A stretch of DNA of 64,000 nt from Synechococcus sp. BIOS-E4-1 (GTDB lineage Bacteria > Cyanobacteriota > Cyanobacteriia > PCC-6307 > Cyanobiaceae). The DNA is taken from contig NZ_CP047935.1 in assembly GCF_014279995.1 (NCBI RefSeq), forward strand, positions 2,687,494 through 2,751,493, written 5' to 3'. The position numbers and the translations under genes are program-made. The notes beneath the pieces are model-generated. The model was not told the DNA's origin and ran no database searches. It saw only the letters and a program-made list of their open reading frames with translations. Positions 1 through 9,049 of this stretch are shown one piece after another (the stretch's first letter is position 1; each line of letters starts with the position of its first letter).

Positions 1-64
1 ACAGTTTCCCGACTCATTCTTGTGGCGATTGAGTGGTTGGTGCTGCTAATAATCGAATGATTCC

Positions 65-244
65 TTAATTGGCATCTCTTCTGTCCGTACAGCCTAGCCA
101 GTCTGTGTCACCAGTTTCAGCTTCAATCAAAAATCGTGTAGTGATGCCGAGCGCTTCCTTCTCGGCGGGAGTTCTGTTGCTAAGAAGCTTTCGCACTGCT
201 TCATTATGTTCTTTGTTCCGCCCCGGCATTCGCTGGGTAGCCAT
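65..244 (-). CDS. Hypothetical 59-aa charged protein
   Basis: Open frame from an ATG to TAA that reads as a hydrophilic, Arg/Glu-rich soluble protein (starts MATQRMPGRNKE). No domain recognised. The opposite frame over the same bases has a much less protein-like composition, which is why I prefer this strand. It lies at the window edge with no clear operon partner. Confidence 0.4.
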   Translation of the reverse strand: MATQRMPGRNKEHNEAVRKLLSNRTPAEKEALGITTRFLIEAETGDTDWLGCTDRRDAN

Positions 245-325
245 CGGAACAGTTCGGGACTGGTGATGACGGCCGAGGCTTTTGGCTTCACAGTGAGGTT
301 AAGTTAATACATCTGATCGATTCCA

Positions 326-541
326 ATGGCAGGAGAAACACGCCAAATAACGATTACAAGAGAAGAAGCCGATCTGATCAACCTCGCGTTGGAACTCCTA
401 GTGGACTCCCGCGTTGAGCAGTTGAAGGAATTGTTGCTGCATCAGAAAGCTCGCTGGCAGACGCAAGAGGGCCGAGCAACTGTTTTTTCTTTGCGTGACC
501 GTGCTCTTTACCCAGAGCCTCGTTGGGACGATCTTCGTTGA
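326..541 (+). CDS. Hypothetical 71-aa protein
   Basis: Small soluble protein with an amphipathic, Glu/Leu-rich middle (EEADLINLALELLVDS) typical of a helical protein and a charged C-terminus. No family recognised. No strong ribosome binding site is visible before the ATG. It stands alone between non-coding stretches. Confidence 0.5.
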   Translation: MAGETRQITITREEADLINLALELLVDSRVEQLKELLLHQKARWQTQEGRATVFSLRDRALYPEPRWDDLR

Positions 542-1118
542 ATTCAGATCACCTCTTGCGTTCATGGCTGATGCCAGAGCGGGTGTTGAGGGAGAAGCAT
601 GAGTATCCCGACCGCTATGGACACCTGTTCGTCTCCACCTCCTGGGTAGGACGCCCGCTTCACAGCCTCGCACTACTTCGAGTGACGTAGCCAACCGCCC
701 TGAGGGACATGGTGCGGTCCCTTCCAGTTGATCCATCAGCTGCGTCGTGTGGCTTCGCACAGCGACTTCCCCGGCGGTTTCGTTCAGCAGTTCCCAGTGC
801 TTCAGGCGAATGAAGCTGCTGATGCCCTCATCAGAACCGGCAGACTGAAGATTGATCTGCTGGAAGCTAGTTCTGAGCCGACCTGGTCAGATGCAGATAC
901 TTTGTCTGGGGGTTTTGCAGGCAGGGCGAAGCTATCTGTGAGGGCATCGGTTTTGATCTCTCGTATTGCTGCTGTGAGAAATCACATCAGCTCAACCATT
1001 CAGCTGGTGTGACCGCCTGGGTTCCGAAAAATCCAGCCTCAAAGTGACTTCTTTCCCAATGCTGTAACTTGCAAAAACTTGCGAAATCAACCAACAATGA
1101 ATGTCTTGAGCTTGACCC
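542..1118. other. No convincing gene
   Basis: Open frames exist on both strands, but none has a protein-like composition or start site. I see no RNA gene or hairpin here. Confidence 0.4.
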
Positions 1119-1415
1119 TTAAAAAAACTTTTTCATGGATTGTACAGCACTTTTTAGTGTCTTGAATTGCATCGAGCCGATTCCTTGCTTGTAGTAGGTG
1201 TAAATGGTTTCAAATGCACGGCTTCTTTCCCAGAGTTGGAAGTGCTCACCATTAGAGAGGGTGAAGTTCCATACATCTGCTGCGCCAAGTTTATGATGAT
1301 GCTCTGTAGTGCTTGTAAGTCCCTCGTCGATCACGGTGTCAATAAAGTTCTTTGTTTCTTCAGCAGATAGGTAGCAGAGAGCTGTCATTGCATCCATAAC
1401 CATTACCCCCAGCAT
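1119..1415 (-). CDS. Hypothetical 98-aa protein
   Basis: Protein-like frame with balanced composition, no signal peptide and an aromatic/charged C-terminal half. An in-frame ATG six codons downstream (about 1397) is an equally good start. No family recognised. Confidence 0.5.
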   Translation of the reverse strand: MLGVMVMDAMTALCYLSAEETKNFIDTVIDEGLTSTTEHHHKLGAADVWNFTLSNGEHFQLWERSRAFETIYTYYKQGIGSMQFKTLKSAVQSMKKFF

Positions 1416-1647
1416 GATCGATCAGTCGGTCGTTTGGTTGTAAGTGATTGATAAGGGTTTGATGAGAAACTGCTGAGTTTCCTGAGGGATAAGTCGCACT
1501 CCATTGATGAGTTCACTGTATTGTACATGTAGGGAAGTTTTCCTTTCCGCGGTGTCGCAATACAAAAAACACGCACTCTGCGATGCTGATGACTGGTTCC
1601 GGAGGATGCTGTTTCGCCTGAGTGGCTTCATGATTTCCGCTCATACT

Positions 1648-1947
1648 TCAGAAGTGCGACTGAACTCCAAAGCCTGCAGGTTGTTCAGAAACATATCCTC
1701 GGCCAAATCCATGGGTTGGAATTATGCGGGGGTAACGATTGACCTCACGGAGATATTCTCTCCGCGCACGTCTGTAGTCACGAGTTTCATGACGCATTTC
1801 TCTACGGAGCTGCCTCAGCTCATGCCGTTTTTGATGCTCGTAGCCTCTGGCTTCCGCAGCGGGTGCCATTGTCCAAGTTGTGGCTCTAATCAACCCGGCG
1901 CAAAGAATCGTTTTGGTTGCTTCGTATGTGCTGTTCAACGTCGTCAT
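1648..1947 (-). CDS. Small secreted Arg/Tyr-rich protein
   Basis: 99 aa. The N-terminal 30 residues are a hydrophobic signal-like segment ending in AAEARG; the mature part is very rich in Arg, Glu and Tyr (about residues 40-75) and ends in a Gly-rich tail. Family not recognised. A copy of the phased CACCAGAA box array lies about 62 bp upstream, the same position as for several other small secreted proteins in the window, which supports this start and strand. Confidence 0.55.
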   Translation of the reverse strand: MTTLNSTYEATKTILCAGLIRATTWTMAPAAEARGYEHQKRHELRQLRREMRHETRDYRRARREYLREVNRYPRIIPTHGFGRGYVSEQPAGFGVQSHF

Positions 1948-2008
1948 GGTTTCAAAGCTGTGAATGATGGGGGTGGCTCTCCCCTTGACTTCTTCAAGAT
2001 CACGGTTC

Positions 2009-2072
2009 TTCTGATGAAGCCAGCTCGATCGCTTTGGTGCGAACCTAATGAGGTTCTGGTGCGCTTTTCGGG
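2009..2072 (-). promoter_or_regulatory. Phased CACCAGAA-type box array
   Basis: On the minus strand, boxes related to CACCAGAA lie at 2065-2072 (poor), 2054-2061, 2032-2039 and 2009-2016, spaced 11, 22 and 23 bp. The same spacing occurs at six other loci. The nearest box is about 62 bp from the ATG at 1947. Confidence 0.55.
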
Positions 2073-2391
2073 AACGTCTCAGATCGTCTGGTCAGCCTTG
2101 GATCAGGTGCTGAGGAAGTGGACGATATCGATGTTCAGGGGAAACAACCAACACTGTCGATGGGGGGGAGATTGGTTGGAGCTTGAGTGTTCGTCCCTCC
2201 TCTTTGGTGATGATCAATGCAGAGAATGAACACCACATCTCCATTCAGGCTGCTTCTGAGTGCTTGACGCCCTTGTTTGGATCAGCCCCGTTGATTCCCT
2301 TCAGGAGGCAGACTCCACCAGAGTCAACTCTCTATCGAGCCAGCCATGAATCACTGCCACCCGCTGACAGCCGTTCATTGAGGCTCAGCTG

Positions 2392-2652
2392 ATGAACTTC
2401 CCCAATGGCTTTGGTAGTGGCTGGGGCCAAAGCGGCGGGAATCGTGGTTTTCGAGAAATCGAACCCGTCTGCAAGCCTGGACCGGATTTCGATTCATGTG
2501 CTCGGCATCAGCTCATCGGCTCCAGTGCGGTGGTTCTGGCGATTGCCCTCTTCGTTGGACTCTCAGGGTTTGTCGTCTGGTTTGTTGTGACCGATCAATG
2601 GTTTGCTTTGGGAGACAAGCTTCATCGACTGCGTCATCGAAACCGGAACTGA
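2392..2652 (+). CDS. Small single-pass membrane protein
   Basis: 86 aa: a Gly-rich hydrophilic N-terminus, one clear transmembrane helix at about residues 43-66 (rich in Val, Leu, Ala), then a basic C-terminal tail (HRLRHRNRN). Not recognised. Confidence 0.5.
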   Translation: MNFPNGFGSGWGQSGGNRGFREIEPVCKPGPDFDSCARHQLIGSSAVVLAIALFVGLSGFVVWFVVTDQWFALGDKLHRLRHRNRN

Positions 2653-3099
2653 TCATCCGGAACTAATCAGCTGCGCTGAGCATCGGTCAACAGGATCCAC
2701 AGTGTCCGAATCTTGACTGCGGTCCGCTGACTCCGTTCCTGTCGAAAAAGATCGAGAATCAGTTCTCAGTCCATGTGTTGATGCAGACGGCAAAACACAC
2801 AGCGCTGACCCAGGTCCTGTTCATTGATCAATGCAGCGCGGTGAGCCGGGACAAGATTCATGTCCTTGTGGAGCGGCATCCAGGACGCCGATCAGCCGAA
2901 AGTCTGATCAGGTTCAGCTGTGATCAACCCGACTCAGCAACGGCACAGGCCAAGGATCGGACGGTATGTCCACCTGTTCACGGCTATCGACGTGGCCATG
3001 ACAGCCGCTCTTGCTGTCAGTCGTCATGGCAACAATCTGCGCGCGACAGTTTGGATCAAGAGATGTTCGGCTAGATGTACCCCAAGGTGCAATGCAAAC
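2653..3099. other. No convincing gene
   Basis: Between 2653 and 3099 the open frames look like shadows. Nothing else is supported. Confidence 0.35.
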
Positions 3100-3127
3100 A
3101 AAAAGCCCCAGTGTTTGTTGGGGCTTT
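3100..3127 (-). terminator. Hairpin terminator
   Basis: GCCCC/GGGGC stem around a short loop; on the minus strand it is followed by a T run. Placed just after the stop of the minus-strand gene at 3161. Confidence 0.6.
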
Positions 3128-3160
3128 GAGGGGATAGATTCCAGATTCACGACCACCTGA

Positions 3161-3412
3161 TCAATACTCCCTTCGCCTTCTCGAGGTTCCGCATTCACTC
3201 GGAGAAAGCCGACCTGCTCCACAGGCGTCCTGTAGTACCTCCCATCGCTTGATTGGTGTGTTTGCACCACGGCTATTAAGCAGTACATACACAGCTGGGG
3301 TGATCAGACGTTGTTTCAAAAGCTGTTGATTCGTTAAAGCAGACGCTGGAATCCCAGGCAGTGATGTGATGACTAGCGCGCAGCAAAGTGCTTTTAGAGA
3401 GTTGTGCGTCAT
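3161..3412 (-). CDS. Small secreted protein
   Basis: 83 aa with a clear signal peptide (hydrophobic core ALVITSLPGIP, likely cut after ASA), a short mature chain with two Cys (DACGAGRLSPSEC) and a basic C-terminus. Family not recognised. It has the phased CACCAGAA array upstream and a terminator downstream, so it is a monocistronic unit. Confidence 0.65.
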   Translation of the reverse strand: MTHNSLKALCCALVITSLPGIPASALTNQQLLKQRLITPAVYVLLNSRGANTPIKRWEVLQDACGAGRLSPSECGTSRRRREY

Positions 3413-3516
3413 GGGTGCAAGTTGGAACAGATCACGACTTCGGCCATTGGCTTGAAATGAGTGATTTCAGCGGTTTGTGGCGTCTTGAGCCTTCGACTCC
3501 TTCAAGCTCACAGTGC

Positions 3517-3580
3517 TTCTGGTGAATCCAGCCACACAGCTCTGGTGATTTTCCCAAGAAGCTTTGGTGAGCTTCTGGTG
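3517..3580 (-). promoter_or_regulatory. Phased CACCAGAA box array
   Basis: Minus-strand boxes at 3573, 3562, 3540 and 3517 (plus-strand left ends), spacings 11, 22 and 23 bp. It is followed by the shared CTTGAAGGAGTC segment. The distance to the ATG (about 105 bp) is longer than at the other loci. Confidence 0.7.
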
Positions 3581-3710
3581 AATCGATCAGATTCCACTTA
3601 CAGGCTGGAATCAGTACATTCGGAAGCTGGTGACGGCATGGCTCCAGGGCACTCAATCCGCACCGTGGTTAGGGCGGTTGGTGTTGGCTGAGCAGCCTTG
3701 CTGTAACTGA

Positions 3711-3760
3711 CACCCCGGATGGATTCAAACCATCGATCGACGGCATAAACGGCAATTTTC
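3711..3760 (-). repeat. tRNA-Arg(UCU) 3'-half remnant, degenerate
   Basis: Reads on the minus strand as a decayed anticodon arm, T-arm (GGTTTGAATCC) and 3' acceptor side. It keeps the flank GGCTGA...AGCC seen at the other copies. The 5' half of a tRNA is absent. Confidence 0.55.
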
Positions 3761-3769
3761 AATTCCGTT

Positions 3770-4315
3770 GAGCAAGGATTTTTTTTCTATGACTGGTTTG
3801 TAAATGCCTGCGGGGCATGGGTGAAGACTCTGAAACGGGCGTTTCGTCCAATGGTGCTCACATCAGTTTTCTCTTCCGTCAATGGCAGTTGACGCGCCAA
3901 TCAAGTCCAGAACCATGGCGGTCAGCCGAGCTGGCAACAGTTCAAAGCTCAGCAGCTCAGAGCAACGAGGGCAACGATGACGATGGCGGCGCTGATGGGC
4001 TCCATGGCGTTCTTCTGTCTGAATTCACCATCGATCAGATGGCTTGAATTCACCATCCCCCTTTCGAGGGAAAGACCCTGTGAGCACCATCACAGCCCTG
4101 CTTGAGGTCTGTCATCGATTCCAAGGTGGATCCCGGAGATGGTGTGCCCATCGAAACCGTACAACTCTCCAAAGCTCGTAAGAGCAATGCCTCGCTCTCA
4201 TCACTGGGGGGGATTTTCTGCAATGACTTCTGCCAAAACAACGCCATCGAAGCCCGGGCAATTGTGCTCAGACGCGCGAGATAAACCGCTCCTACTCACT
4301 TCTGCCCTTTGAGAT
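3770..4315. other. Decayed composite-repeat sequence
   Basis: Continues the repeat that follows the tRNA remnant (the CTGAAACGGGCGTTTC segment near 3830). At 4235-4255 it has a fragment reading NNAIEA, like the C-terminal part of the DUF1651-like family. No intact gene. Confidence 0.4.
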
Positions 4316-4435
4316 TCACTCGCAGACTCCAACGCACACGAAGGTCCCTGGATCGCTGAAGGCAAGAATCATCAAAACGGCCACGATGCTTCCAGCAATC
4401 AGCACAACAGGCCAGATCTCCTCTTCAGGGCGCAT
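4316..4435 (-). CDS. Possible 39-aa membrane peptide
   Basis: ATG-to-stop frame with an acidic N-terminus (MRPEEEIWP), one hydrophobic helix (VVLIAGSIVAVLMILAF) and two Cys at the end. No family known to me. Called only because the composition is that of a single-pass microprotein. Confidence 0.35.
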   Translation of the reverse strand: MRPEEEIWPVVLIAGSIVAVLMILAFSDPGTFVCVGVCE

Positions 4436-4506
4436 TTCAAGAAATAACCTTTGAAGTCTGATAAGAGAACTCTGCTTCTCACGGAACTTGCTAGCCAAGA
4501 TCCTGA

Positions 4507-4562
4507 AACCGAACCTTCCAGGGCGGCTGTCACCCTTTCGTGAAGCATCTAGCGGCCATAGA
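4507..4562 (+). promoter_or_regulatory. AACCG-N12-CGGCT dyad plus -10 box
   Basis: AACCG at 4507-4511, 12 bp, CGGCT at 4524-4528, then 28 bp to CATAGA at 4557-4562. The same element and exact spacing precede dps, metallothionein and three precursor genes. The ATG at 4590 is 27 bp after the -10 box. Confidence 0.7.
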
Positions 4563-4589
4563 CCTAAGGGGTTCCACCTAGTGGTACTC

Positions 4590-4826
4590 ATGACAGCAAC
4601 TGTCCTTCGACCCGGTTTCACTGCAGAGCAAAGCCGCCGTGCACGCCTCGCAAAAATTGATCTGGATGAGGCCATCTATGAGGCCGCTGAACAGCATCCT
4701 GATATCTGGCCACGCGGACTGATCACCAAAATCGCCACGGAACTCGGAGTCACACCGGCAACAGTTCGTCGTGAACGGACCATGCTTTTGCCAGGACTCA
4801 AGAGCGCACCTGAACTGGGCTGGTGA
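4590..4826 (+). CDS. Small HTH-like protein, 78 aa
   Basis: Soluble protein with a helical N-terminal half and a stretch ELGVTPATVRRERTMLL (about residues 50-66) that fits a helix-turn-helix. I chose the ATG at 4590 because the shared dyad promoter ends just upstream; the open frame extends further but would run through that promoter. It could be a small DNA-binding regulator. Function inferred only from the motif. Confidence 0.6.
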   Translation: MTATVLRPGFTAEQSRRARLAKIDLDEAIYEAAEQHPDIWPRGLITKIATELGVTPATVRRERTMLLPGLKSAPELGW

Positions 4827-5318
4827 ATAGTCAGGCAGTGGTTTGCCGGATGTTCAGGCACAACACCATCGAAGCCTGGGTGGCGATGCAGCAACCAGGT
4901 AGGTGGACGTATTAACTGTTCAAGTGCTGACACTCACTTGGATGGGGGGTTGACCAGAATCAATCCTGGTCGGTCAAAAAGCGACCGGCCCCCCACCATT
5001 ACTGGGAGCCAAAGGACAGCCCAAAGGCACTAGTCCAGCAAGTAGCGGCTCAAGCAAAGACAAGGAGAGCCAAGGTTTCCGGGCAGTTAACAATTTCCGG
5101 GCGGCGGGTGAGTGTTGACTGAAAAACTTTGGTGTCACTGACGCTCTCTGATGGTTGGGGCCTGGCTCCATCTCCTGCCAATACAGATTGAGGATCAGCT
5201 CTCTCTGGAGGTGGTGGCTCCAGGGGATTGGCGTGGAGGACAACGATCAGCTGCCAGTTTGATCGGCTTGTCTCAACTGACTGAGGTGGCTACAGCGACA
5301 TCAAGTCATCATCTGTTC
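4827..5318. other. No intact gene; DUF1651-like tail fragment
   Basis: Near 4855-4905 the plus strand reads like HNTIEAW...MQ, the C-terminal signature of the DUF1651-like repeat family. The rest shows nothing I can support. Confidence 0.4.
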
Positions 5319-5570
5319 ATGAAGAGATCCCTGTTCGCACTGCTGCCTTTAGTGCTTGCAACGACAGCACCTGCCGTCATGGCTCAGAAGGAAATCCCCA
5401 AAGCTCCTGGTCATGATCAGTGCCCGCTTGGTTACGTCAACACTCTCGGCACCACTTGTGTGTCGCCCGTCTACTACGAGGTGGCACCCACGTACGGTGA
5501 AGCCTGTAAGTCGGGATGGATGAATATCGGTGCTGGTTACTGCAAGAAGAAGACCCTCGGCATTTTCTGA
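5319..5570 (+). CDS. Small secreted Cys-containing protein
   Basis: 83 aa. Signal peptide MKRSLFALLPLVLATTAPA, likely cut after VMA; the mature part has four Cys (DQCPLGY, TTCVSP, EACKSGW, GYCKKK), consistent with two disulfides in the periplasm. The start at 5319 is the only one giving a signal peptide. Family not recognised. Confidence 0.7.
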   Translation: MKRSLFALLPLVLATTAPAVMAQKEIPKAPGHDQCPLGYVNTLGTTCVSPVYYEVAPTYGEACKSGWMNIGAGYCKKKTLGIF

Positions 5571-5815
5571 GGAGGCACGAGGGCTGGAAGGAACTGATCG
5601 TTGCGGTTTAGTCGTTAAACGAACAACACGGACTGGCTGCTTGCGCGTCAATAGTTAGGGAACTTCCAAAACCAAAAACAGTGGATCCCGAAAGGGGGCT
5701 TTTCTCTTGGCAGCAATCTTGTTCATTCGCTGCGTAGATCAGACGACTTGACCAGTGCTGTCCAGCCTGCGCGGTTTGTCGTTACGCAGTCACCTGGCTC
5801 GTGTGGTGTCGTTAC

Positions 5816-5905
5816 ATGATGCAGGCTTTCTGTGCAGCGCTGTTCGCAATTGCGGTTGGCCTCACTGCTGCTCTTATGGTGTTTGACCCCATTCACGCCG
5901 GATGA
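5816..5905 (+). CDS. 29-aa membrane microprotein
   Basis: Starts at tandem ATG codons. Almost the whole peptide is one hydrophobic helix (FCAALFAIAVGLTAALMVF) followed by DPIHAG. Single-pass microproteins of this size are common in picocyanobacteria. No named family. Confidence 0.45.
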   Translation: MMQAFCAALFAIAVGLTAALMVFDPIHAG

Positions 5906-5922
5906 TGGGGGAACGTTATGGA

Positions 5923-6093
5923 TCAGGGCAATGGCCAGATTTTCGTGATGATTCGACCTAGGCCTATTCCACAGGCAACACCAATGAGGATGGCGATAGC
6001 TGGGTCTAGATCACTCAGCAAGCTGACGATGAGTCCAGTTATCGCGCCAACAATGACTGCTCTTTTGATCGATCGCTTGTTGATGCTGCCCAT
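5923..6093 (-). CDS. Small two-helix membrane protein, 56 aa
   Basis: Basic N-terminus (MGSINKRSIKR), then two hydrophobic segments with Gly-rich spacing (VGAITGLIVSLL and AILIGVACGIGLGRI). The ATG at 6093 is preferred; the frame also runs upstream without protein-like composition. A similar, broken protein lies on the other strand at 6240-6510. Confidence 0.5.
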   Translation of the reverse strand: MGSINKRSIKRAVIVGAITGLIVSLLSDLDPAIAILIGVACGIGLGRIITKIWPLP

Positions 6094-6239
6094 GGCTTGA
6101 ATGCCGTGATCACGCACATTGTCATTGTTCGGTCCGGGTCGCGGCCAGACTTCAACGAATCCCGACAAGTTTCACCCACTGGTTGATCTCAGCTGGATCG
6201 CCCGGCAATGGCCAGAATCCCCGGAGCTCTTCCGATCGA

Positions 6240-6510
6240 ATGGCAGGCCCACACGACGAGATCAACAGGATTGAGCGTGAATTGGATAGCGCTGCTGCAG
6301 GCAAGTTGAAAAAGCATCAGTCGACTGGCAAGACAGCGAAGCATCAAAGTATTGATGCCGTCGTGCCACATCTGGGCTTCTTGTTGTTGTCGCTATTGCC
6401 ATCGTTTTCGGAGGACGGCTCAACATCACGCAACGAGCTGCATTGACTGGGGGGTATTTGGAGCTGCTGCAGGTTTACTGGTGGGTTATGGCTTAGGAAG
6501 GATTCGCTGA
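6240..6510 (+). pseudogene. Decayed small membrane protein
   Basis: Begins MAGPHDEINRIEREL in one frame, continues as a hydrophobic segment (LLVVVAIAIVFGGRL) in a second, and ends with GVFGAAAGLLVGYGLGRIR in a third. The last shift falls at a run of six G. The parts make sense as one protein with a Gly-rich hairpin like its neighbour at 5923. Confidence 0.4.
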
Positions 6511-6551
6511 AACGTCTCGAACAGTATCCGCTGACTGGTCAAAGTGGAGGG

Positions 6552-6749
6552 ATGCCAAACAATGGTTGCCCTATGGTTGATTGCCATCCGCCGAAGAACG
6601 GCATTGGCAGGCTCACGAATGCCCAGGAAGGGACGGTCTGTAGCTTCCGCGACGACGTGATTTCTGCACCTGCGCAGTGGCTGATGATCGAAAGCAGGCC
6701 CTTTTATGGTGGTGGTCGGCCTCACCACCTTTGCATAAGTAGAAGATAA
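6552..6749 (+). pseudogene. DUF1651-like gene, broken
   Basis: Matches the intact family member at 48855-49118: HPPKNGIG, EGTVCSF, AQWLMIESRPFYGGGRP. It then shifts frame and stops where the others read VIRRMLRHNAIEA. Part of the dispersed composite repeat. Confidence 0.55.
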
Positions 6750-6861
6750 AGAATGGTCAGTCTCGTCCTGATGACTTGGTTGCGTTCATGCTTGAAATTG
6801 ATTTCTAAGCGTTCATTGGCATACTTCTGGGTCGCTTCAACGAAGACAAGCCTGAGCGTTG

Positions 6862-7530
6862 TCACGCAGAAGTTGCCAAACTGACGGCGCGACCTAGCGT
6901 TAAGCCTAAAATATTTAACCTGACAATTGCATGAAATAAATGGAGAGACTTTGCACTTTTAGTGTTGAAGCTTACGTAGCTGGGCTGGTATTTGAAAAAT
7001 GTATCAATTGAAAGGTATAGGTAATTCAGTATTGACGGGGGCGCTTTGAATGTGATTGGCTCTGTTTCTGCCTCGTTGTTTTGGAAGTATGAATAGTTTA
7101 TTCGCCAGTACCACCAGGCAAAGGAGACAATGATAATTGGCAGGAATAGCAACATTTCCACCAGAAGCAGCTTTGGATCTTTTATTGGAGCTATGAGGAG
7201 AAGGTTGATGGAGAGCAGCTCAACGAGCCAGCACATTGATAAAAAGATTGCGAGAATGTCCTTCCCTAATCGATTATTTCTCCCAACGACTCCAGATACC
7301 ATTAAATAAGCTGTTGCCAGGAGAAACAGGCTATTCAACGGGTGGCCAAGAGAAGTGAGATTTTCTAAGAAAAAATTTGTGTCCATCAGTAATTGCTTGG
7401 TGCGGCCGTCTTCTATCTCTGCCAGGGAAAGCGACCTGTTGAATGCTGTCGTAAATAGGTATGAAATCATCAAAAAATAAATCTCCCTAGGTCTTGACAG
7501 GTATTTTGTCAATGCGTCAATAAATGCCAA
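6862..7530 (-). CDS. Multi-pass membrane protein, channel-like end
   Basis: 222 aa, AT-richer than its neighbours. About four hydrophobic helices (residues 18-30, 65-82, 92-112, 120-140), then YLSIDTFFKYQP and a last helix ending LHLFHAIVRLNILGLTLGRAVSL. That ending resembles the pore helix and second helix of two-helix (Ion_trans_2-like) channels, but no TVGYGD filter is present. The nearest relative in the window is the protein at 18421. Could be a degenerate channel or an unrelated membrane protein. Confidence 0.6.
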   Translation of the reverse strand: MAFIDALTKYLSRPREIYFLMISYLFTTAFNRSLSLAEIEDGRTKQLLMDTNFFLENLTSLGHPLNSLFLLATAYLMVSGVVGRNNRLGKDILAIFLSMCWLVELLSINLLLIAPIKDPKLLLVEMLLFLPIIIVSFAWWYWRINYSYFQNNEAETEPITFKAPPSILNYLYLSIDTFFKYQPSYVSFNTKSAKSLHLFHAIVRLNILGLTLGRAVSLATSA

Positions 7531-7926
7531 TCTTGTGTGCTCAGTTAAATCCAGGCTAGCAAAATGATATTGAAATGCTTTGAGTATGGGCTTTGGAGCT
7601 TGCGATATTTTGCTTGAGTTGGTGGCATCGTGACTTCAGTTGATCATGCTTGATGCTGATTTTTTACATCTATGGCCTTGGCACGCTTCGGGAGTGCCGC
7701 CAAGCACTGCCGAATTCTCTCCTATGGGTAGGTTGCCTCATAGTAATTATTTCGTGTAAAAATCTGCTGTAATTGATTTTGGTCCTGTTGTGGATATCTC
7801 ATATCAGCATTTCATTTTTAAAGTTTCTTGGATCTTTCTCTGCTCAATTTAGCTCAACTGTGCCGCATGATTGATGCTTTGATTGTGGCGAGCTTCTGCT
7901 CAGAATATTTTCTGTGCTGCTTGGCT
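7531..7926. other. AT-rich intergenic, no gene seen
   Basis: Low GC and no protein-like frame. Near 7840 a weak copy of the CTCAAT-type box found upstream of precursor genes is visible. Confidence 0.35.
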
Positions 7927-8124
7927 TCAGTCAATGCCCCATTCAACTCCATCGAGTTCGTCTATGCCGAGGCCGTCCGCTAGGTCTGATAGAGAAATCA
8001 AAAAACCCAATTCTTTAGCGATTTCTGCGATGGCACTTGGATCTGTTGTTGCTTTGATTTTGTCTTGCAATTTTGAGTCATTTTTGATCTTTTTCTTGAA
8101 TGCTTTAAGTTGCTCTTCGGACAT
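7927..8124 (-). CDS. Nif11-leader protein lacking a core peptide
   Basis: 65 aa. Starts MSEEQLKAFKKKIKNDSKLQ and follows the Nif11 leader pattern through EIAKELGFLISLSDL, but ends at ELDGVEWGID. It has neither the GG cleavage site nor any Cys-containing core. In prochlorosins the leader guides the LanM synthetase and is cut after GG, so this one cannot yield the usual product. Either a truncated precursor or a free leader. The CCATGACG-like -10 upstream matches other members. Confidence 0.65.
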   Translation of the reverse strand: MSEEQLKAFKKKIKNDSKLQDKIKATTDPSAIAEIAKELGFLISLSDLADGLGIDELDGVEWGID

Positions 8125-8284
8125 GGTTTTGTAATCTGTTATTTCGTCATAGCAATGATCTGAGGATGTGTCTTCATTTGTGATTGAATCGAATTCAATT
8201 GCGCCAGGTATTGTGATTTATTTTGGGCCGTTTGAAGGTGACTCAACAAATAAAAAAGTACCTAAAGTTGCGAGGACTTTCTGC

Positions 8285-8400
8285 AAGGGTTTGGATTGAG
8301 ATCAGGCTCCTCCGTTGTTGGGGGCAGCGGTGGTTCGATGGATGCACAGGAACAATGCCATCGAAGCCTGGGGCCACCTCTGCTCGGCCCTTGGTTCAAC
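8285..8400 (+). pseudogene. DUF1651-like C-terminal fragment
   Basis: Reads EIR.LRC.GQ in one frame and VVRWMHRNNAIEAWG in the next, matching the last third of the family. No start, frameshifted. Confidence 0.45.
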
Positions 8401-8403
8401 TGG

Positions 8404-8706
8404 TCAGACCTTATTCAATCCCTCTTCCAGCTCGACAAACTCTTCATCGCTGAGGCCGGGGATGATCTCAGCCGTGACGCCGAGGCCTTTGGTCCAGGGA
8501 TAGGTGTGCTTCTGCACTGCTGCCAGGTTGTCGGCTTCCACCAGCAGCACGCCTCCACCGGTGTGAGGGTGGATCTGGCGCGCTAGCAGCTTGAAACCGG
8601 CGAATTCATCCATGGGCTTGCCTCCCTTGATGTAATCCACAATCGCCTTGGCGTACTCCTCACTAGCTGGATCGGGAGCGGACCACTGGATCATGAAGCG
8701 TGCCAT
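8404..8706 (-). CDS. DUF3303-like protein
   Basis: 100 aa, soluble. Recognised from the overall pattern MIQWSAPDPASEEYAKAIV, HPHTGGGVLLVEADNLAAV and the end WTKGLGVTAEIIPGLSDEEF, typical of the small DUF3303 family (dimeric alpha/beta-barrel fold expected, function unknown). Length fits the family. It overlaps nothing and stands alone. Confidence 0.7.
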   Translation of the reverse strand: MARFMIQWSAPDPASEEYAKAIVDYIKGGKPMDEFAGFKLLARQIHPHTGGGVLLVEADNLAAVQKHTYPWTKGLGVTAEIIPGLSDEEFVELEEGLNKV

Positions 8707-9049
8707 CTAAAAGGTTGCAGATGTTGTTCGATCATCGCCTGCGCAGGCATGGGCAAGTGTTCAGATGCTGATTGCCGCGCTGATCTTATTTTCTATGGCA
8801 ACTTTCAGCCCGTTCTGTCTGGGCACAGCTGGACTGTCATCCGCTCGTCGTCCTTACGAATACGCCACTTCTGGCATAGGCCTTGAGGCTATCCCTTGGC
8901 TAATGAGCAACTGGGCTACCTACGGCCCTCAAAGAACCACTGATGCAGTTGCTGTAGGTAGGGTCTCCAGAGCAATTGGTCAGTGCTGCCTCTTAACGAG
9001 CTCGTTGGCTGTGGGGTAGCGAGGTAGGGAAGAAGCCTGGAGCACATGC
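8707..9049. other. Intergenic; possible weak frame
   Basis: An 84-codon plus frame begins at 8765 with a signal-like stretch (MLIAALILFSMATFSPFCLG), but the rest is not protein-like. I do not call it. Confidence 0.3.

Noticed and set aside
1504-2229. Long plus-strand open frame of 241 codons
   Set aside because: It runs antisense through a well-formed secreted-protein gene (1648-1947) and its regulatory array, and its composition is that of a shadow frame.
4507-4590. Riboswitch leader shared by the 4590 and metallothionein genes
   Set aside because: The shared bases are a dyad and a -10 box with fixed spacing, and the presumed untranslated region after it is only about 20-25 bp, too short for a known riboswitch; glutamine-riboswitch core motifs are absent.
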